Position numbers and translations under genes: made by a program
Notes under the pieces: model-generated
Told to the model about the DNA's origin: nothing
The model's input: only the letters and a program-made list of their open reading frames with translations
Database searches by the model: none
Assembly: GCF_030733265.1 (NCBI RefSeq)
Contig: NZ_JASHJI010000014.1
Span: 62,001 to 126,000, forward strand
Direction: 5' to 3'
DNA length: 64,000 nt
From: Roseibium sp. MMSF_3412
Lineage (GTDB): Bacteria; Pseudomonadota; Alphaproteobacteria; Rhizobiales; Stappiaceae
Shown: piece after piece, positions 49,064 through 58,435 of the stretch
Layout of the letters: each line of letters starts with the position of its first letter
Position numbering within the stretch: the stretch's first letter is position 1

Positions 49064-50154
49064 CGATACCGGCGACCATGAATGCCATTGTCCTGGAGGG
49101 ACATGGCGGGCTCGACAAGCTGGTCTGGCACGAGGACTGGCCGACCCCGCAACCCGGACCCGGTGAGGTGCTGATCAAGGTCGGCGCATGCGGGTTGAAC
49201 AATACGGATGTGAATACGAGATCCGGCTGGTACTCCAAGACCGTTTCGGACGCGACAACCGGCGGCGCGTACGAAGAGGTCGGCGAAGAAGATCCGACCT
49301 GGGGCGGGGCACCGATCACGTTTCCGCGCATCCAGGGCGCGGATGCGGTCGGCGAGGTTGTCGCGCTGGGTGATGGCGCGCCGGACACTCTGCTGGGCAA
49401 ACGCGTCATGGTTGATGGCTGGCTCCGCGACTGGTCCGATCCGTTCAACAAGGACAAGGCCGGTTACTTCGGGTCCGAGTGCAACGGTGGCTATGCCGAA
49501 TACACGGTCGCCAATGCCAACAATGTCGGCGCGGTTCAGTCGGCATTGAGTGACGCGGAACTTGCCACGTTCTCGTGTTCCTACACGACAGCGGAGGGTA
49601 TGCTCAGCCGCGCGCATTTGGGGGAGCGTGACACGGTTCTTGTCACGGGCGCATCGGGCGGGGTCGGCTCCGCGGTTGTGCAGCTTGCCAAGCGGCGTGG
49701 CGCAAAGGTCGTCGCGCTTGCTTCTGCCTCCAAGCATGCTGCCGTGAAAGCCCTCGGCGCGGATGTGCTGCTGGATCGTGCACCGGAAGACCTGGGTGCA
49801 GCCCTTAAGCAAGCGACCGGCCGGGAGACCGTCTCTGTTGTCGCCGACATTGTCGGCGGACCCTATTGGGGCAATCTTGTCTCGGTTCTGGCGCGCGGGG
49901 GCCGCTATACGTGTTCCGGCGCCATCGCGGGTCCGATCGTCGAGTTCGATCTCAGAACCTTTTACCTGAACGATCTGACCCTGATCGGGTCCACCGTCGT
50001 CGAACCGCATATCTTCAAGGATCTGGTCGGCTATATTGAGCGCGGAGAAGTCAAGCCGGCGCTTGCGGCGACCTATGCGCTGAAGGACTTTCACGCGGCG
50101 CAGACGGCCTTCATAGAGAAAAAACATACGGGAAACATCGTGGTGATCCCATGA
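49060..50154 (+). CDS. Medium-chain alcohol dehydrogenase/quinone reductase-family protein
   Basis: A 364-residue MDR-superfamily oxidoreductase. The N-terminal GroES-like part (WPTPQPGPGEVLIKVGACGLNNTDVNTRSGWYS) resembles quinone-reductase members, and the NAD(P) loop is VTGASGGVGSAVVQLAKRRGA. The structural zinc cysteines are missing, while a central insertion (DWSDPFNKDKAGYFGSECNGGYAEY) is present. It is coupled by 4-base overlaps to the flavoprotein before and the first enolase-superfamily gene after. It may reduce or oxidise an intermediate; the substrate is unknown. Confidence 0.9.
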   Translation: MTIPATMNAIVLEGHGGLDKLVWHEDWPTPQPGPGEVLIKVGACGLNNTDVNTRSGWYSKTVSDATTGGAYEEVGEEDPTWGGAPITFPRIQGADAVGEVVALGDGAPDTLLGKRVMVDGWLRDWSDPFNKDKAGYFGSECNGGYAEYTVANANNVGAVQSALSDAELATFSCSYTTAEGMLSRAHLGERDTVLVTGASGGVGSAVVQLAKRRGAKVVALASASKHAAVKALGADVLLDRAPEDLGAALKQATGRETVSVVADIVGGPYWGNLVSVLARGGRYTCSGAIAGPIVEFDLRTFYLNDLTLIGSTVVEPHIFKDLVGYIERGEVKPALAATYALKDFHAAQTAFIEKKHTGNIVVIP

Positions 50155-51263
50155 AGATTACCCGTATCCGGATCTTCAAGACCGATCTGCCCTATGTCGA
50201 CGGCACTTATGGCTGGGGCGCGGGTAACGCGATCTCGACCGCGCGGGCATCGGTGGTGGTCATCGACACAGACGCCGGTCTTGCCGGATGCGGCGAGTTC
50301 ACGCCTTGCGGCGAGAACTACATGGTGGCGCATTCGGAGGGCGTTGAGGCGCTCGCCCGTCTTGTTGCGCCGGCGCTGATCGGCGAGGACCCGCGTCAGG
50401 TCGCCCGTATCGAGCAGCTTCTGGATCATCTCGTTCAGGGGCATGGCTATGCCAAGGCACCGTTCGATGCCGCTTGCTGGGACATCGCCGGCAAGGCGCT
50501 CAATGCGCCGGTCTGGATGCTGCTCGGCGGCAAGCTGACCGATGGCGCGCCGATGTACCGGGTTGCCCCGCACCGCTCGACAGAAGAAACAGTCGCCGAA
50601 CTGGAGAGGCACCGCGCAAGCGGTTACCGGCAATTCCAGATCAAGGTCGGCGCAGACTGGGTTCAGGACATCGACCGCATCCGCGCGACGGTGCCGCTGC
50701 TCAAACCTGGCGAAAAGGCGATGGCGGATGCCAACCAGGGATGGCGCGTCGACAATGCGCTCAGGGTGGCGCGGGCAACACGCGATCTCGATTTCATATT
50801 CGAGCAGCCCTGCCGCACCTACGAAGAATGCCTGCAGGTCCGTCAGCGGATCGATCTACCCATGAAACTGGACGAATGCGTGACCGGTCTTGCAGCCGCA
50901 CAACGGATCGTTGCCGACAGGGCGGCCGATCTCGTCTGCCTGAAAATCTCCAACCTGGGCGGCCTCTCCAAGGCGCGCCGCGTCCGGGACTTCTTCGTCG
51001 ACAACCGCATCCCCGTTGTTTCGGAAGACACATGGGGCGGAGAGATTGCAACGGCAACGCTTGCCCATTTCGCGGCCTCGACGCCAGAGGAGTTCCTTCA
51101 GAACACCACGGATCTGCACAACTACAACACACGGTCCACAGGTGCTCCGCCTCCCAAGTCAGCGAATGGAAAGCTCTATGCTTCCGACACGCCCGGTCTT
51201 GGCGTGGAGCCGGACCTTGACAGTCTTGGCGTACCCGTCGCCGTCTACGGAGAGGCGGCATGA
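50151..51263 (+). CDS. Enolase-superfamily enzyme 1 (MLE/proline-betaine racemase-like)
   Basis: A 370-residue mandelate racemase/muconate lactonizing-type enzyme. Two catalytic lysines are visible in FQIKVGADW and CLKISNLGG, as in the muconate lactonizing/racemase subgroup. Metal ligands are in MADANQGW, FEQPCRTYEEC and MKLDECVTG. Members with this pattern include hydroxyproline-betaine 2-epimerase (HpbD), cis-3-hydroxyproline dehydratase and N-succinylamino-acid racemase. Given the neighbouring demethylases, an epimerase of a betaine or N-methylated imino acid is the leading idea (inference). First of three tandem paralogues. Confidence 0.9.
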   Translation: MKITRIRIFKTDLPYVDGTYGWGAGNAISTARASVVVIDTDAGLAGCGEFTPCGENYMVAHSEGVEALARLVAPALIGEDPRQVARIEQLLDHLVQGHGYAKAPFDAACWDIAGKALNAPVWMLLGGKLTDGAPMYRVAPHRSTEETVAELERHRASGYRQFQIKVGADWVQDIDRIRATVPLLKPGEKAMADANQGWRVDNALRVARATRDLDFIFEQPCRTYEECLQVRQRIDLPMKLDECVTGLAAAQRIVADRAADLVCLKISNLGGLSKARRVRDFFVDNRIPVVSEDTWGGEIATATLAHFAASTPEEFLQNTTDLHNYNTRSTGAPPPKSANGKLYASDTPGLGVEPDLDSLGVPVAVYGEAA

Positions 51264-52375
51264 GGATTTCCAGGATCAGCGTCTGGCAGATCGACCTTCC
51301 GCTTGCCAAACCCTACTGGCTTTCCGGCGGTCGGCTGAAGTTCGAAAAACTGGACTCAACCTTCGTGCGGATCGAGACCGACGAAGGTGCTTCCGGCTGG
51401 GGAGAGGGGTGCCCGTGGGGTCACACCTATCTGCCCGCCCATGGGCCGGGTCTGCGATCCGCCCTTGGGCTTCTGGCGCCTGCTCTTGTCGGTCGCGACC
51501 CGCGAGCATTTGACGAGATCAACCGGATCATGGACGTGCGGTTGCCCGGGCACCCTTATGCCAAGGCACCGCTTGATATCGCCTGCTGGGATCTCGCCGG
51601 CAAGGCGACCGGTCAGCCGCTCTGGCGCATGCTGGGTTGCGACGAGCCGGCGGCGGTTGCGATCAATTCCTCGATTTCAACGGGAACACCGGAGGAGATG
51701 ATCGCGCTGATCCGGGACGCCAGCGCAAAAGGCTATCGCACCCATTCCGCCAAGGTCGGCGGCGAGGATGCGGCTGCCGACATTGACCGGATTGAAGCCA
51801 TATCGAACGCGCTGCCGAAAGGTGAGCAGGTCACTTTCGATGTCAACCGGGCCTGGACGCCGGGCGTCGCGCTTCAGGTGCTGAATGCGGTGTCGGCGCG
51901 GGACTGGGTTGAACAGCCCTGCGAAACGCTCGATCAGTGCGCGTTTGTCGCTGAAAAAGTGCAGCAGCCGATCATGCTGGATGAATGCCTGACGAGCTTT
52001 CAGGACCATCTGGACGCCTGGAAGCAGGGCGCTTGCCAGGGTGTGAAGGTGAAACCGAACCGGGTCGGCGGGCTGACGCGGGCGCGGCAGATCCGCGATT
52101 TCGGCCTTGCCGTCGGTTGGCAGATGCATATCGAAGACACCGGTGGCAGCGCATTCGCAGACACGGCCGCCCTTCAGCTGGCAGCGTCGACCCCGGCTGC
52201 CAACCGGCTCGCCAGCTGGCTTTGCCATGCCCATCTTTCCGTCGACCCGGTGCCGGGTCAGGGGGCCCGCAACCACGATGGCTTCGTGCGTTTCGGCGAC
52301 GAGCCCGGTGTCGGCGTCGTACCCGATCCGGACGCGCTTGGAGAACCCGTTGCGGTTTACGAGGACCCTTTATGA
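51260..52375 (+). CDS. Enolase-superfamily enzyme 2
   Basis: A 371-residue paralogue of the gene before it, overlapping it by 4 bases. Catalytic lysines are in HSAKVGGED and VKVKPNRVGG; metal ligands are in TFDVNRAW, VEQPCETLDQC and MLDECLTS. The N-terminal capping domain has DLPLAKPYWLSGGRLKFEKLDSTFVRI and ends the specificity loop differently from copy 1, so substrate range has probably diverged. Conserved acid-base residues suggest it is active. Confidence 0.9.
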   Translation: MRISRISVWQIDLPLAKPYWLSGGRLKFEKLDSTFVRIETDEGASGWGEGCPWGHTYLPAHGPGLRSALGLLAPALVGRDPRAFDEINRIMDVRLPGHPYAKAPLDIACWDLAGKATGQPLWRMLGCDEPAAVAINSSISTGTPEEMIALIRDASAKGYRTHSAKVGGEDAAADIDRIEAISNALPKGEQVTFDVNRAWTPGVALQVLNAVSARDWVEQPCETLDQCAFVAEKVQQPIMLDECLTSFQDHLDAWKQGACQGVKVKPNRVGGLTRARQIRDFGLAVGWQMHIEDTGGSAFADTAALQLAASTPAANRLASWLCHAHLSVDPVPGQGARNHDGFVRFGDEPGVGVVPDPDALGEPVAVYEDPL

Positions 52376-53496
52376 GCAACTATCCTGCTTACAAGATAAC
52401 CGGCCTGACGCTCTGGAAAGTGCCGCTCACAAGCCATGAAACCTACTACATGGCAGAGGGCAAGACCTGCGCGACGGTCGACAGCATGGTGCTCAGGATC
52501 GATACCGATCAGGATGTCAGCGGCTGGGGCGAGGTGTGCCCGATACCGCACTACCTCCCGTCCTATGCCAGGGGCGTCGCGCCTGCGATCGAGGAGCTTG
52601 CACCCGTTCTGCTGGGCGGCGACCCGATCGGTGTTGATGCGATCGCCCGCAAGTGCCGGTCCTGGCTGCTGGGCCATCCTTACGTGCAATCGGTGATCGA
52701 CATCGCTCTCTGGGATTTGACCGGCAAGGCATGCGGGCTGCCGGTCTACACGCTCCTTGGCGGCCGGCAGTCGGCGGATTTCCCGCTCTATCATTCGATC
52801 ACCTGCATCGCCCCGGAGGACATGGCGGCGATCGCGACGGATGCGGTTGCCGGCGGCATGCGCCAGATCCAGGTGAAACTGGGTGCGGACGCCAACTGGG
52901 AAGCCGATGTCGCGCGCCTGAGACTGGTGCGTGAAGCCGTTGGTCCGGGGCCGGTTGTCTACGGCGACTGGAACTGCGGCGCCAGCCGGCTGGACGCGAC
53001 ACGGGTCGGGCGCGCCGTCCGCGATCTCGATATCATGCTTGAACAGCCCTGCGCGACCCTTGAGGAATGTGCAGCCGTCCGCTCGGCGACCGGATTGCCG
53101 ATGAAACTTGATGAAACCGCGCACGATACCGCCAGCCTGATGAAAGCCTATGAGCTTGGCTGCATGGATGCCGTCGCGCTGAAACTCTCGAAATTCGGTG
53201 GCATCTCAGATCTCAGGCGGGCGCGGGACCTGTGCCTCCATTTCGGTGCCAAGATGTGTATCGAGGACACCTGGGGATCTGATATCGCCACGGCGGCCGC
53301 GCTGCACGTTGCGGCATCCACGCCGCCGCAGGCTATCCTTAACGTGTGCGACCTCTCCGGCTATGTTTACCCGAGACTTGACCCGGATGCGCCGGTGCGG
53401 ACCAATGGGCGGATACGACCTCCCGAAGGACCTGGCCTTGGCGTTGCGCCGGATCCGAACGTTCTGGGCGAGCCCGTTCTTTCCCTTGCTGCATGA
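52372..53496 (+). CDS. Enolase-superfamily enzyme 3
   Basis: About 374 residues from the ATG at 52372, set by a 4-base overlap with copy 2; the frame is open to 51985 inside that gene but this is a shadow. Catalytic lysines lie in IQVKLGADANW and ALKLSKFGG; metal ligands lie in VYGDWNCG, LEQPCATLEEC and MKLDETAHD. The capping loop (TSHETYYMAEGKTCATVDSMVLRI) differs from copies 1 and 2. Three linked paralogues in one operon may act on different epimers or successive intermediates. Confidence 0.9.
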   Translation: MSNYPAYKITGLTLWKVPLTSHETYYMAEGKTCATVDSMVLRIDTDQDVSGWGEVCPIPHYLPSYARGVAPAIEELAPVLLGGDPIGVDAIARKCRSWLLGHPYVQSVIDIALWDLTGKACGLPVYTLLGGRQSADFPLYHSITCIAPEDMAAIATDAVAGGMRQIQVKLGADANWEADVARLRLVREAVGPGPVVYGDWNCGASRLDATRVGRAVRDLDIMLEQPCATLEECAAVRSATGLPMKLDETAHDTASLMKAYELGCMDAVALKLSKFGGISDLRRARDLCLHFGAKMCIEDTWGSDIATAAALHVAASTPPQAILNVCDLSGYVYPRLDPDAPVRTNGRIRPPEGPGLGVAPDPNVLGEPVLSLAA

Positions 53497-53508
53497 AGGA
53501 GCTTGCAG

Positions 53509-54786
53509 ATGAAAACATCAATCTCACAAGGCGACTGGAAAGCGCGCGCGGCAGCAGTTCTGCCGGCAGCCGGGTTCGGCAATTTCGATCCGGGCGTCGT
53601 GATCCGCAGCGGCAAGGGGTCCCGTGTCTGGGATGAGGACGGCAACGAGTTCATCGACTACCTGATCGGTTCCGGGCCGATGATCCTCGGCCACGGGCAT
53701 CCGGAGGTTCTCGAAGCGGTGCAGGAACAGCTTGCCGACGGCATGACGTTTTTTGCCAACAATGCACGCGGGATCGAACTTGCCGAGGTGCTGGTCGAGG
53801 CGGTGCCCTGCGCGGATCAGGTACGCTACGTGTCGACCGGAGGCGAGGCCGACATGTATGCCATGCGTCTTGCCAGGGCCTTTACCGGGCGGGACAAGAT
53901 CCTCAAATTCGAAGGCGGCTACCATGGCATGTCGGGCGAAGCCCTGATGAGCCTGTCGCCGAGCAAGCTGATCAATTTTCCGCAGGCCGTGCCGGATTCC
54001 GCGGGCATCCCGGAAAGTGTGCGCGACAACATGCTGATCGCGCCCTTCAACGATGCGGAGTTCGTCAGTTCCCTGATCGAGGAACATGCCGACGAGATTG
54101 CCTGCGTGATCGTCGAGCCGCTGCAGCGTCTGATCCCGCCGGAGCCGGGCTTCCTGCAGGCGCTCAGGGACCTGACCAGCAAGCACGGCATCGTCCTCGT
54201 CTTCGACGAGGTCGTGACCGGCTTCCGTTTTGCCTATGGCGGCGCGCAGGAATATTATGGCGTTACGCCGGACCTGTGCACGCTCGGCAAGATCATCGGC
54301 GGCGGCTTCCCGCTGGCCGCGATCGCGGGCAAGAAAGAGATCATGGACCATTTCGACAAGTCCATCGCCGGTGCCGAGGGCTTCACATTCCAGATCGGAA
54401 CCCTGAGCGGCAATCCGGTCGCAAGTGTCGCCGGGCTGAAGACCCTCGAAATCCTGAGGCGGCCGGGCGCCTATGAGACCATTCGGAAGAACGGTGAACG
54501 ATTGATGGCAGCCTATCAAACACATCTGGATGGCGCGGGTCTCGCGCATCAGATCGTCGGCGAACCCTTCCTGTTCGACGTCGTCTTCACGGATCAGCCC
54601 GTGAAGAACTACCGCGATATGTTCCGGAACGATGCCGACAAGGCAAAGATCCTCAATCGGAGCCTGCGCGCGGGCGGCATCCTGAAACCGGACAGCAAGC
54701 TCTATGCGCATCTGGCACTCACAGAAGCCGATCTGGCCCAGACCGAGGCGGCTCTGGAAGCAGGCGCGCGGGAGCTGGCGGGGTGA
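53509..54786 (+). CDS. Class III aminotransferase (PLP; glutamate-semialdehyde aminomutase-like)
   Basis: A 425-residue PLP enzyme of fold type I, class III. VIRSGKGSRVWDEDGNEFIDYLIGSGPMILGH opens the fold; STGGEADMYAMRLARAFTGR contacts the cofactor phosphate (GGEA for the usual GSEA); LVFDEVVTGFRF has the PLP aspartate, and the Schiff-base lysine is in TLGKIIGGGFPLAAIAG. The ATG at 53509 lies 9 bases after GAAGGAG. It may transaminate or move the amino group of the demethylated product. Last gene of the plus-strand operon. Confidence 0.92.
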   Translation: MKTSISQGDWKARAAAVLPAAGFGNFDPGVVIRSGKGSRVWDEDGNEFIDYLIGSGPMILGHGHPEVLEAVQEQLADGMTFFANNARGIELAEVLVEAVPCADQVRYVSTGGEADMYAMRLARAFTGRDKILKFEGGYHGMSGEALMSLSPSKLINFPQAVPDSAGIPESVRDNMLIAPFNDAEFVSSLIEEHADEIACVIVEPLQRLIPPEPGFLQALRDLTSKHGIVLVFDEVVTGFRFAYGGAQEYYGVTPDLCTLGKIIGGGFPLAAIAGKKEIMDHFDKSIAGAEGFTFQIGTLSGNPVASVAGLKTLEILRRPGAYETIRKNGERLMAAYQTHLDGAGLAHQIVGEPFLFDVVFTDQPVKNYRDMFRNDADKAKILNRSLRAGGILKPDSKLYAHLALTEADLAQTEAALEAGARELAG

Positions 54787-54867
54787 AGGTTCGCAATTTA
54801 GCGTGAAAATTGGCGCGAAAAGCCTACTTTTAACCTTAGACATCCAGTCGGAGGTTCGGAGGCAGGT

Positions 54868-56061
54868 GTGAGGGCAACCCCCAGGATCGCAGCAGTCGCA
54901 GTTCTTGCTTTTGCGTCCGCAATGGCAGTGCATGACCCTGCGCGATCCGAAAATCCCGCCGGGACCGTGAACGAAACTGCTGCAGGGGCGGAGATAATCC
55001 CGCTCAGGCAGAAGATCGGTCAGATGGTCCTGGTCGGTTTTGTTGGCGACCGGCCCTCGCGATCAGGTGTCAAACGGGTTCTGGAACAGCTGGAGACCGG
55101 TGAAATCGGCGGCGTGCTCTATCTCGGACGGAACCTGAGAAACAAGCAGACCGTGCAGCGCATGAACAGCGCTTTCCGCGAAGCCTCACCGGCGGTATTG
55201 CCGCCGCTGATCGCCATTGATCAGGAAGGCGGGCGGGTGCAACGCCTGCGGAGCCGCAACGGCTTTCCGGATACGCCGTCGGCGAGACACATTGCACGCA
55301 AGGGCGATCCTGCCGATGCGAAGCGCACATATTCTGTGCTTGCCGAAAATCTCGCCGGCTGGGGCTTCACGCTCAACCTGGCACCGGTGGTGGATGTTGA
55401 CGCAAACCCGCGCAATCCGATCATCGGCAGGTTGGGGCGGTCTTTTTCACCCGATCCGGAGCGGGTTTCGGCGTTTGCCTCAGCCTTCGTGTCCGCACAC
55501 AGGGAGCACGGAGTTCTGACCGCGCTGAAGCATTTTCCGGGGCACGGATCAAGCCTGAGAGACAGTCACAAGGGCGCGGTCGACATTACCGGCACATGGT
55601 CGGAGGACGAACTGATCCCGTTCCGGCAGCTGATTGCCGGGGACATGGCCGACATTGTCATGACGGCGCATGTCATCAACCACACGCTTTCTGAGACAAA
55701 GGCCAATGTTCCCATGTCTCTTTCGAAAGGCGCGCTCACTGGCTTGCTGCGCGATGACCTCGGATTCACCGGCGTCATCATGTCGGACGACATTCAAATG
55801 GACGCGATCCGGTGGAATTTCTCCCTGGAGGATGCCGTACTGAAGGCGGTCGACGCAGGGACCGACATTCTGCTCTTTGCCAATGACAAGCGCCCGGACC
55901 CCGAGATCCCTCAAAAAGTTGCCGACATTCTCGAAGCCGCAGCGGCAAATGATGGGGAAATTGCCCGCAAGATCGATGATGCCTACGACCGGATTGTAAC
56001 GCTCAAAAGCGATCTGCGTGTTGCCGGAGACGAAGTCGCTGACAACTCGAACGCTCAATAG
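54868..56061 (+). CDS. Glycoside hydrolase family 3 protein (beta-N-acetylhexosaminidase, NagZ-like)
   Basis: A 397-residue GH3 enzyme that cleaves N-acetylglucosamine from peptidoglycan fragments. Features are IDQEGGRVQRL, LAPVVDVDANPRNPIIG, LKHFPGHGSSLRDSHKG (the NagZ His loop) and the nucleophile aspartate in IMSDDIQMDAI. Unlike cytoplasmic NagZ it starts with a probable signal peptide (RIAAVAVLAFASAMAVHDPA), so it may act in the periplasm. It begins with GTG at 54868, behind GGAGGTTCGGAGG. It converges on the TRAP permease gene, overlapping it by 7 bases. Confidence 0.9.
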   Translation: MRATPRIAAVAVLAFASAMAVHDPARSENPAGTVNETAAGAEIIPLRQKIGQMVLVGFVGDRPSRSGVKRVLEQLETGEIGGVLYLGRNLRNKQTVQRMNSAFREASPAVLPPLIAIDQEGGRVQRLRSRNGFPDTPSARHIARKGDPADAKRTYSVLAENLAGWGFTLNLAPVVDVDANPRNPIIGRLGRSFSPDPERVSAFASAFVSAHREHGVLTALKHFPGHGSSLRDSHKGAVDITGTWSEDELIPFRQLIAGDMADIVMTAHVINHTLSETKANVPMSLSKGALTGLLRDDLGFTGVIMSDDIQMDAIRWNFSLEDAVLKAVDAGTDILLFANDKRPDPEIPQKVADILEAAAANDGEIARKIDDAYDRIVTLKSDLRVAGDEVADNSNAQ

Positions 56062-57605
56062 AGCGACCTTGGCAGCCAGGTGGCAAGAATTGGGAACAGC
56101 CACAGGATGGCGACCGCGACCGCCTGCAGGACAATGAACGGCACGACGCCGCGATAGATCTGACCGGTCGTGATCTCCTTCGGAGCGGCCCCCCTCAGGT
56201 AGAACAGCGAGAAGCCGAATGGCGGCGTCAGGAACGATGTCTGCAGGTTGATCGCAATCAGGACGGTCAGCCAGATGGGATCGATCCCCATCAGGATGAG
56301 CGGCGGGATCAGCACCGGCAGAAGAATGACCGAGATCTCCACGAAGTCGAGAAAGAAGCCGAGTACGAAGACGAACAGCATTGCAAAGATAAGCGCCCCT
56401 GCCGGACCGCCCGGCATTTCGTTCAGGATCGCATGCACCCGGTCTTCGCCGCCGAGGCCGACAAAGACCAGGGAGAAGAAACTCGCCATCAGGATTGTCG
56501 CGAAAATCATCGATGTGACGGTGAGCGTCGACAACAGCGAGGCCTTCAGGAGCCCGTCGCAGAAGGCGGCCCAAAGAATACGCAGCACGACGACGAGGGC
56601 GAAAATGGCAAGGCCTGCGTAAAGCGCGGCCAGCAGGTAGCCTGTGATGGTGACATCGGAGCGCTGCAGGCGCACCGGCAGGACGGCGGCGGCAATGGCC
56701 AGAACAAGAAGGGCCAGCGTCGCGGCGACGATCAGCCTTGTCGAAATACCAAGGCGACGGCCTGCAAGGAGGATCGCACCGACCGCGCCGACGGAGGCGG
56801 CTTCATTGGGGGAGGCAATGCCGCCGAGGATCGAGCCGAGAACGGCAAAGATCAGCAGGATCGGCGGGACGATCGCGGCCATGATCTCTTTGGCGGACGG
56901 CTGGTCGACTTGCTCGCGCATTGCCGGTGCATCGTTCGGAAACAGTCTGGCGCGTCCGAGAATGTAGACACAGTAAACCACGACCAGCAGCAAGCCGGGC
57001 ACCATCGCGGCAGCAAAGGTCTGGCCGACGGAAATGGTCTCGATGGTGAACTTGCCCTGCGCATATTGCGCCTGCTGGAAGGCGTTCGACATGACGTCGG
57101 CCAGAATGATCAGAAGCGTCGAGGGCGGTATGATCTGGCCGAGCGTTCCGGCCGTGCAGACCATGCCCGAGGCAAGCTTCGGATCGTAGCCGTTGCGCAG
57201 CATGGTGGGCAGGGCGATCAGGCCCATCGCGACCACTGTCGCGCCGACGATGCCCGTTGATGCGGCCAGCAGCGCGCCGACAAGCACGACCGAGACGCCG
57301 AGGCCGCCGTTCATGCGGCCGAACAGGCGTCCCATGGTTTCGAGAAGCTCTTCCGCGATCCGGCTCTTTTCCAGAATGACGCCCATCAGGACAAACAACG
57401 GGATCGCCGTCAGGACCGGGTTGGTCAGAACCCCGAAAAACCGCTGTCCCATCGCGCCCATGAGCTGGATGTTGAAGTCGCCAAGCATCCAGCCGAGCAG
57501 CGCAAAACCCGTCGCAACGCCTGCAATGGTGAAGGCGACCGGGTAGCCGAGCAGGATGAAACCGATCAGCGCACCAAACATGATGAGGTCGAGCGGCAAC
57601 GTCAT
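56055..57605 (-). CDS. dctM: TRAP transporter large permease (DctM-type, long form)
   Basis: A 516-residue permease from the ATG at 57605, coupled to dctQ by a 4-base overlap; the open frame to 58049 is a shadow of dctQ. Core motifs are GMVCTAGTLGQIIPPSTLLIILADVMSNAF and TPPFGFSLFYLRGAAPKEI. A long insertion between the two halves (about residues 290-380) with extra helices marks the subgroup that transports 2-oxo acids, mannitol or aromatic acids. It has about 13-14 membrane segments. Confidence 0.92.
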   Translation of the reverse strand: MTLPLDLIMFGALIGFILLGYPVAFTIAGVATGFALLGWMLGDFNIQLMGAMGQRFFGVLTNPVLTAIPLFVLMGVILEKSRIAEELLETMGRLFGRMNGGLGVSVVLVGALLAASTGIVGATVVAMGLIALPTMLRNGYDPKLASGMVCTAGTLGQIIPPSTLLIILADVMSNAFQQAQYAQGKFTIETISVGQTFAAAMVPGLLLVVVYCVYILGRARLFPNDAPAMREQVDQPSAKEIMAAIVPPILLIFAVLGSILGGIASPNEAASVGAVGAILLAGRRLGISTRLIVAATLALLVLAIAAAVLPVRLQRSDVTITGYLLAALYAGLAIFALVVVLRILWAAFCDGLLKASLLSTLTVTSMIFATILMASFFSLVFVGLGGEDRVHAILNEMPGGPAGALIFAMLFVFVLGFFLDFVEISVILLPVLIPPLILMGIDPIWLTVLIAINLQTSFLTPPFGFSLFYLRGAAPKEITTGQIYRGVVPFIVLQAVAVAILWLFPILATWLPRSLY

Positions 57606-58105
57606 GCTTCGGTCCTCTTCAGTTTGACGATGTCGCGGATGAAGGCCGCGATGCCCTGAATGAGCAGCAGGACGCAATAGGCAGGGATCAGTGTCTTCAG
57701 GAGAAAGGAAGCGGGAATGCCGCCGACCGATATGGGCCCTTCCATGATTGCCCAGCTGCCGCGCACATAAGGCCAGGAGAACCAGATCAGCAGAACGAGC
57801 GCCGGGGTCAGCAGGAAAAGATGCCCGAAGAGATCTATCCAGGCCTGGGTCCGGCCGGTGCACTTGGCATAGAAAATGTCCACGCGCACGTGCGCATTGA
57901 CGAGGAAAGTGTAGCCCGCACCGAGCATGAACAGGCTTGCATGCAGGTAGAGCACACCCTCGTCCAGAAAGATGTAGCTGTAGCCGAACACATACCGCAG
58001 CAGAACGATCACGAATTGCAAAAGCAGCATGGCAAGAGCCGCCCAGCACAATATGCTGCCTATCAAAGAATTGACGCGCTCAAGCGCGCCCGCGAGTCGT
58101 TCCAT
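57602..58105 (-). CDS. dctQ: TRAP transporter small permease (DctQ-type)
   Basis: A 167-residue membrane subunit with four hydrophobic segments (about residues 15-35, 50-65, 92-110 and 130-150). SYIFLDEGVLYLHASLFMLGAGYTFLVNAHVRVDIFYAK is the family core, with the NAHVRVD motif. It is coupled to dctM by a 4-base overlap. It follows dctP across a 388-base gap with a terminator and a repeat, so it needs read-through or its own promoter. Confidence 0.92.
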   Translation of the reverse strand: MERLAGALERVNSLIGSILCWAALAMLLLQFVIVLLRYVFGYSYIFLDEGVLYLHASLFMLGAGYTFLVNAHVRVDIFYAKCTGRTQAWIDLFGHLFLLTPALVLLIWFSWPYVRGSWAIMEGPISVGGIPASFLLKTLIPAYCVLLLIQGIAAFIRDIVKLKRTEA

Positions 58106-58295
58106 TGCGGAGGGTCCTGCCTTCCTTGCCTGATCAGCTCTGTTTCGTCATTGCAAGGCCCGGCCCTGCAATCCCTGCCGCCACCTTGCCGCGATTCTGA
58201 AGCGGAGAGGAAGCGGAATGGATCCCATGGTTAGACCCGCTGCTGTCCGGTTAAACCCGGCAATGATCTATTGCGGCGATGTCCGGTCGATGAAC

Positions 58296-58428
58296 TTGTC
58301 ATCCCTGCTGAAGCGGAGCGGAAGGCCGGGAACCAGTAAACTCTTGTTTCTCCGGCTTCTTCCAATCTCCAGCGACACGGCGTACTGGATCCCGGTCTTG
58401 CCGCTTGCGCGCCAAACCGGGACGACAA
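58296..58428. repeat. Intergenic imperfect palindromic repeat
   Basis: Outer arms TTGTCATCCC (58296-58305) and GGGACGACAA (58419-58428) match with one difference. Inner arms CCGGGAACCAGTA (58326-58338) and TACTGGATCCCGG (58383-58395) match at 12 of 13 positions. The TCATCCCGG/CCGGGATCCAGTA wording is typical of dispersed alphaproteobacterial intergenic repeats and differs from the element at 5421-5529. It occupies the dctP-dctQ gap (58106-58493), in which I see no gene. Confidence 0.75.
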
Positions 58429-58435
58429 AAGATGC

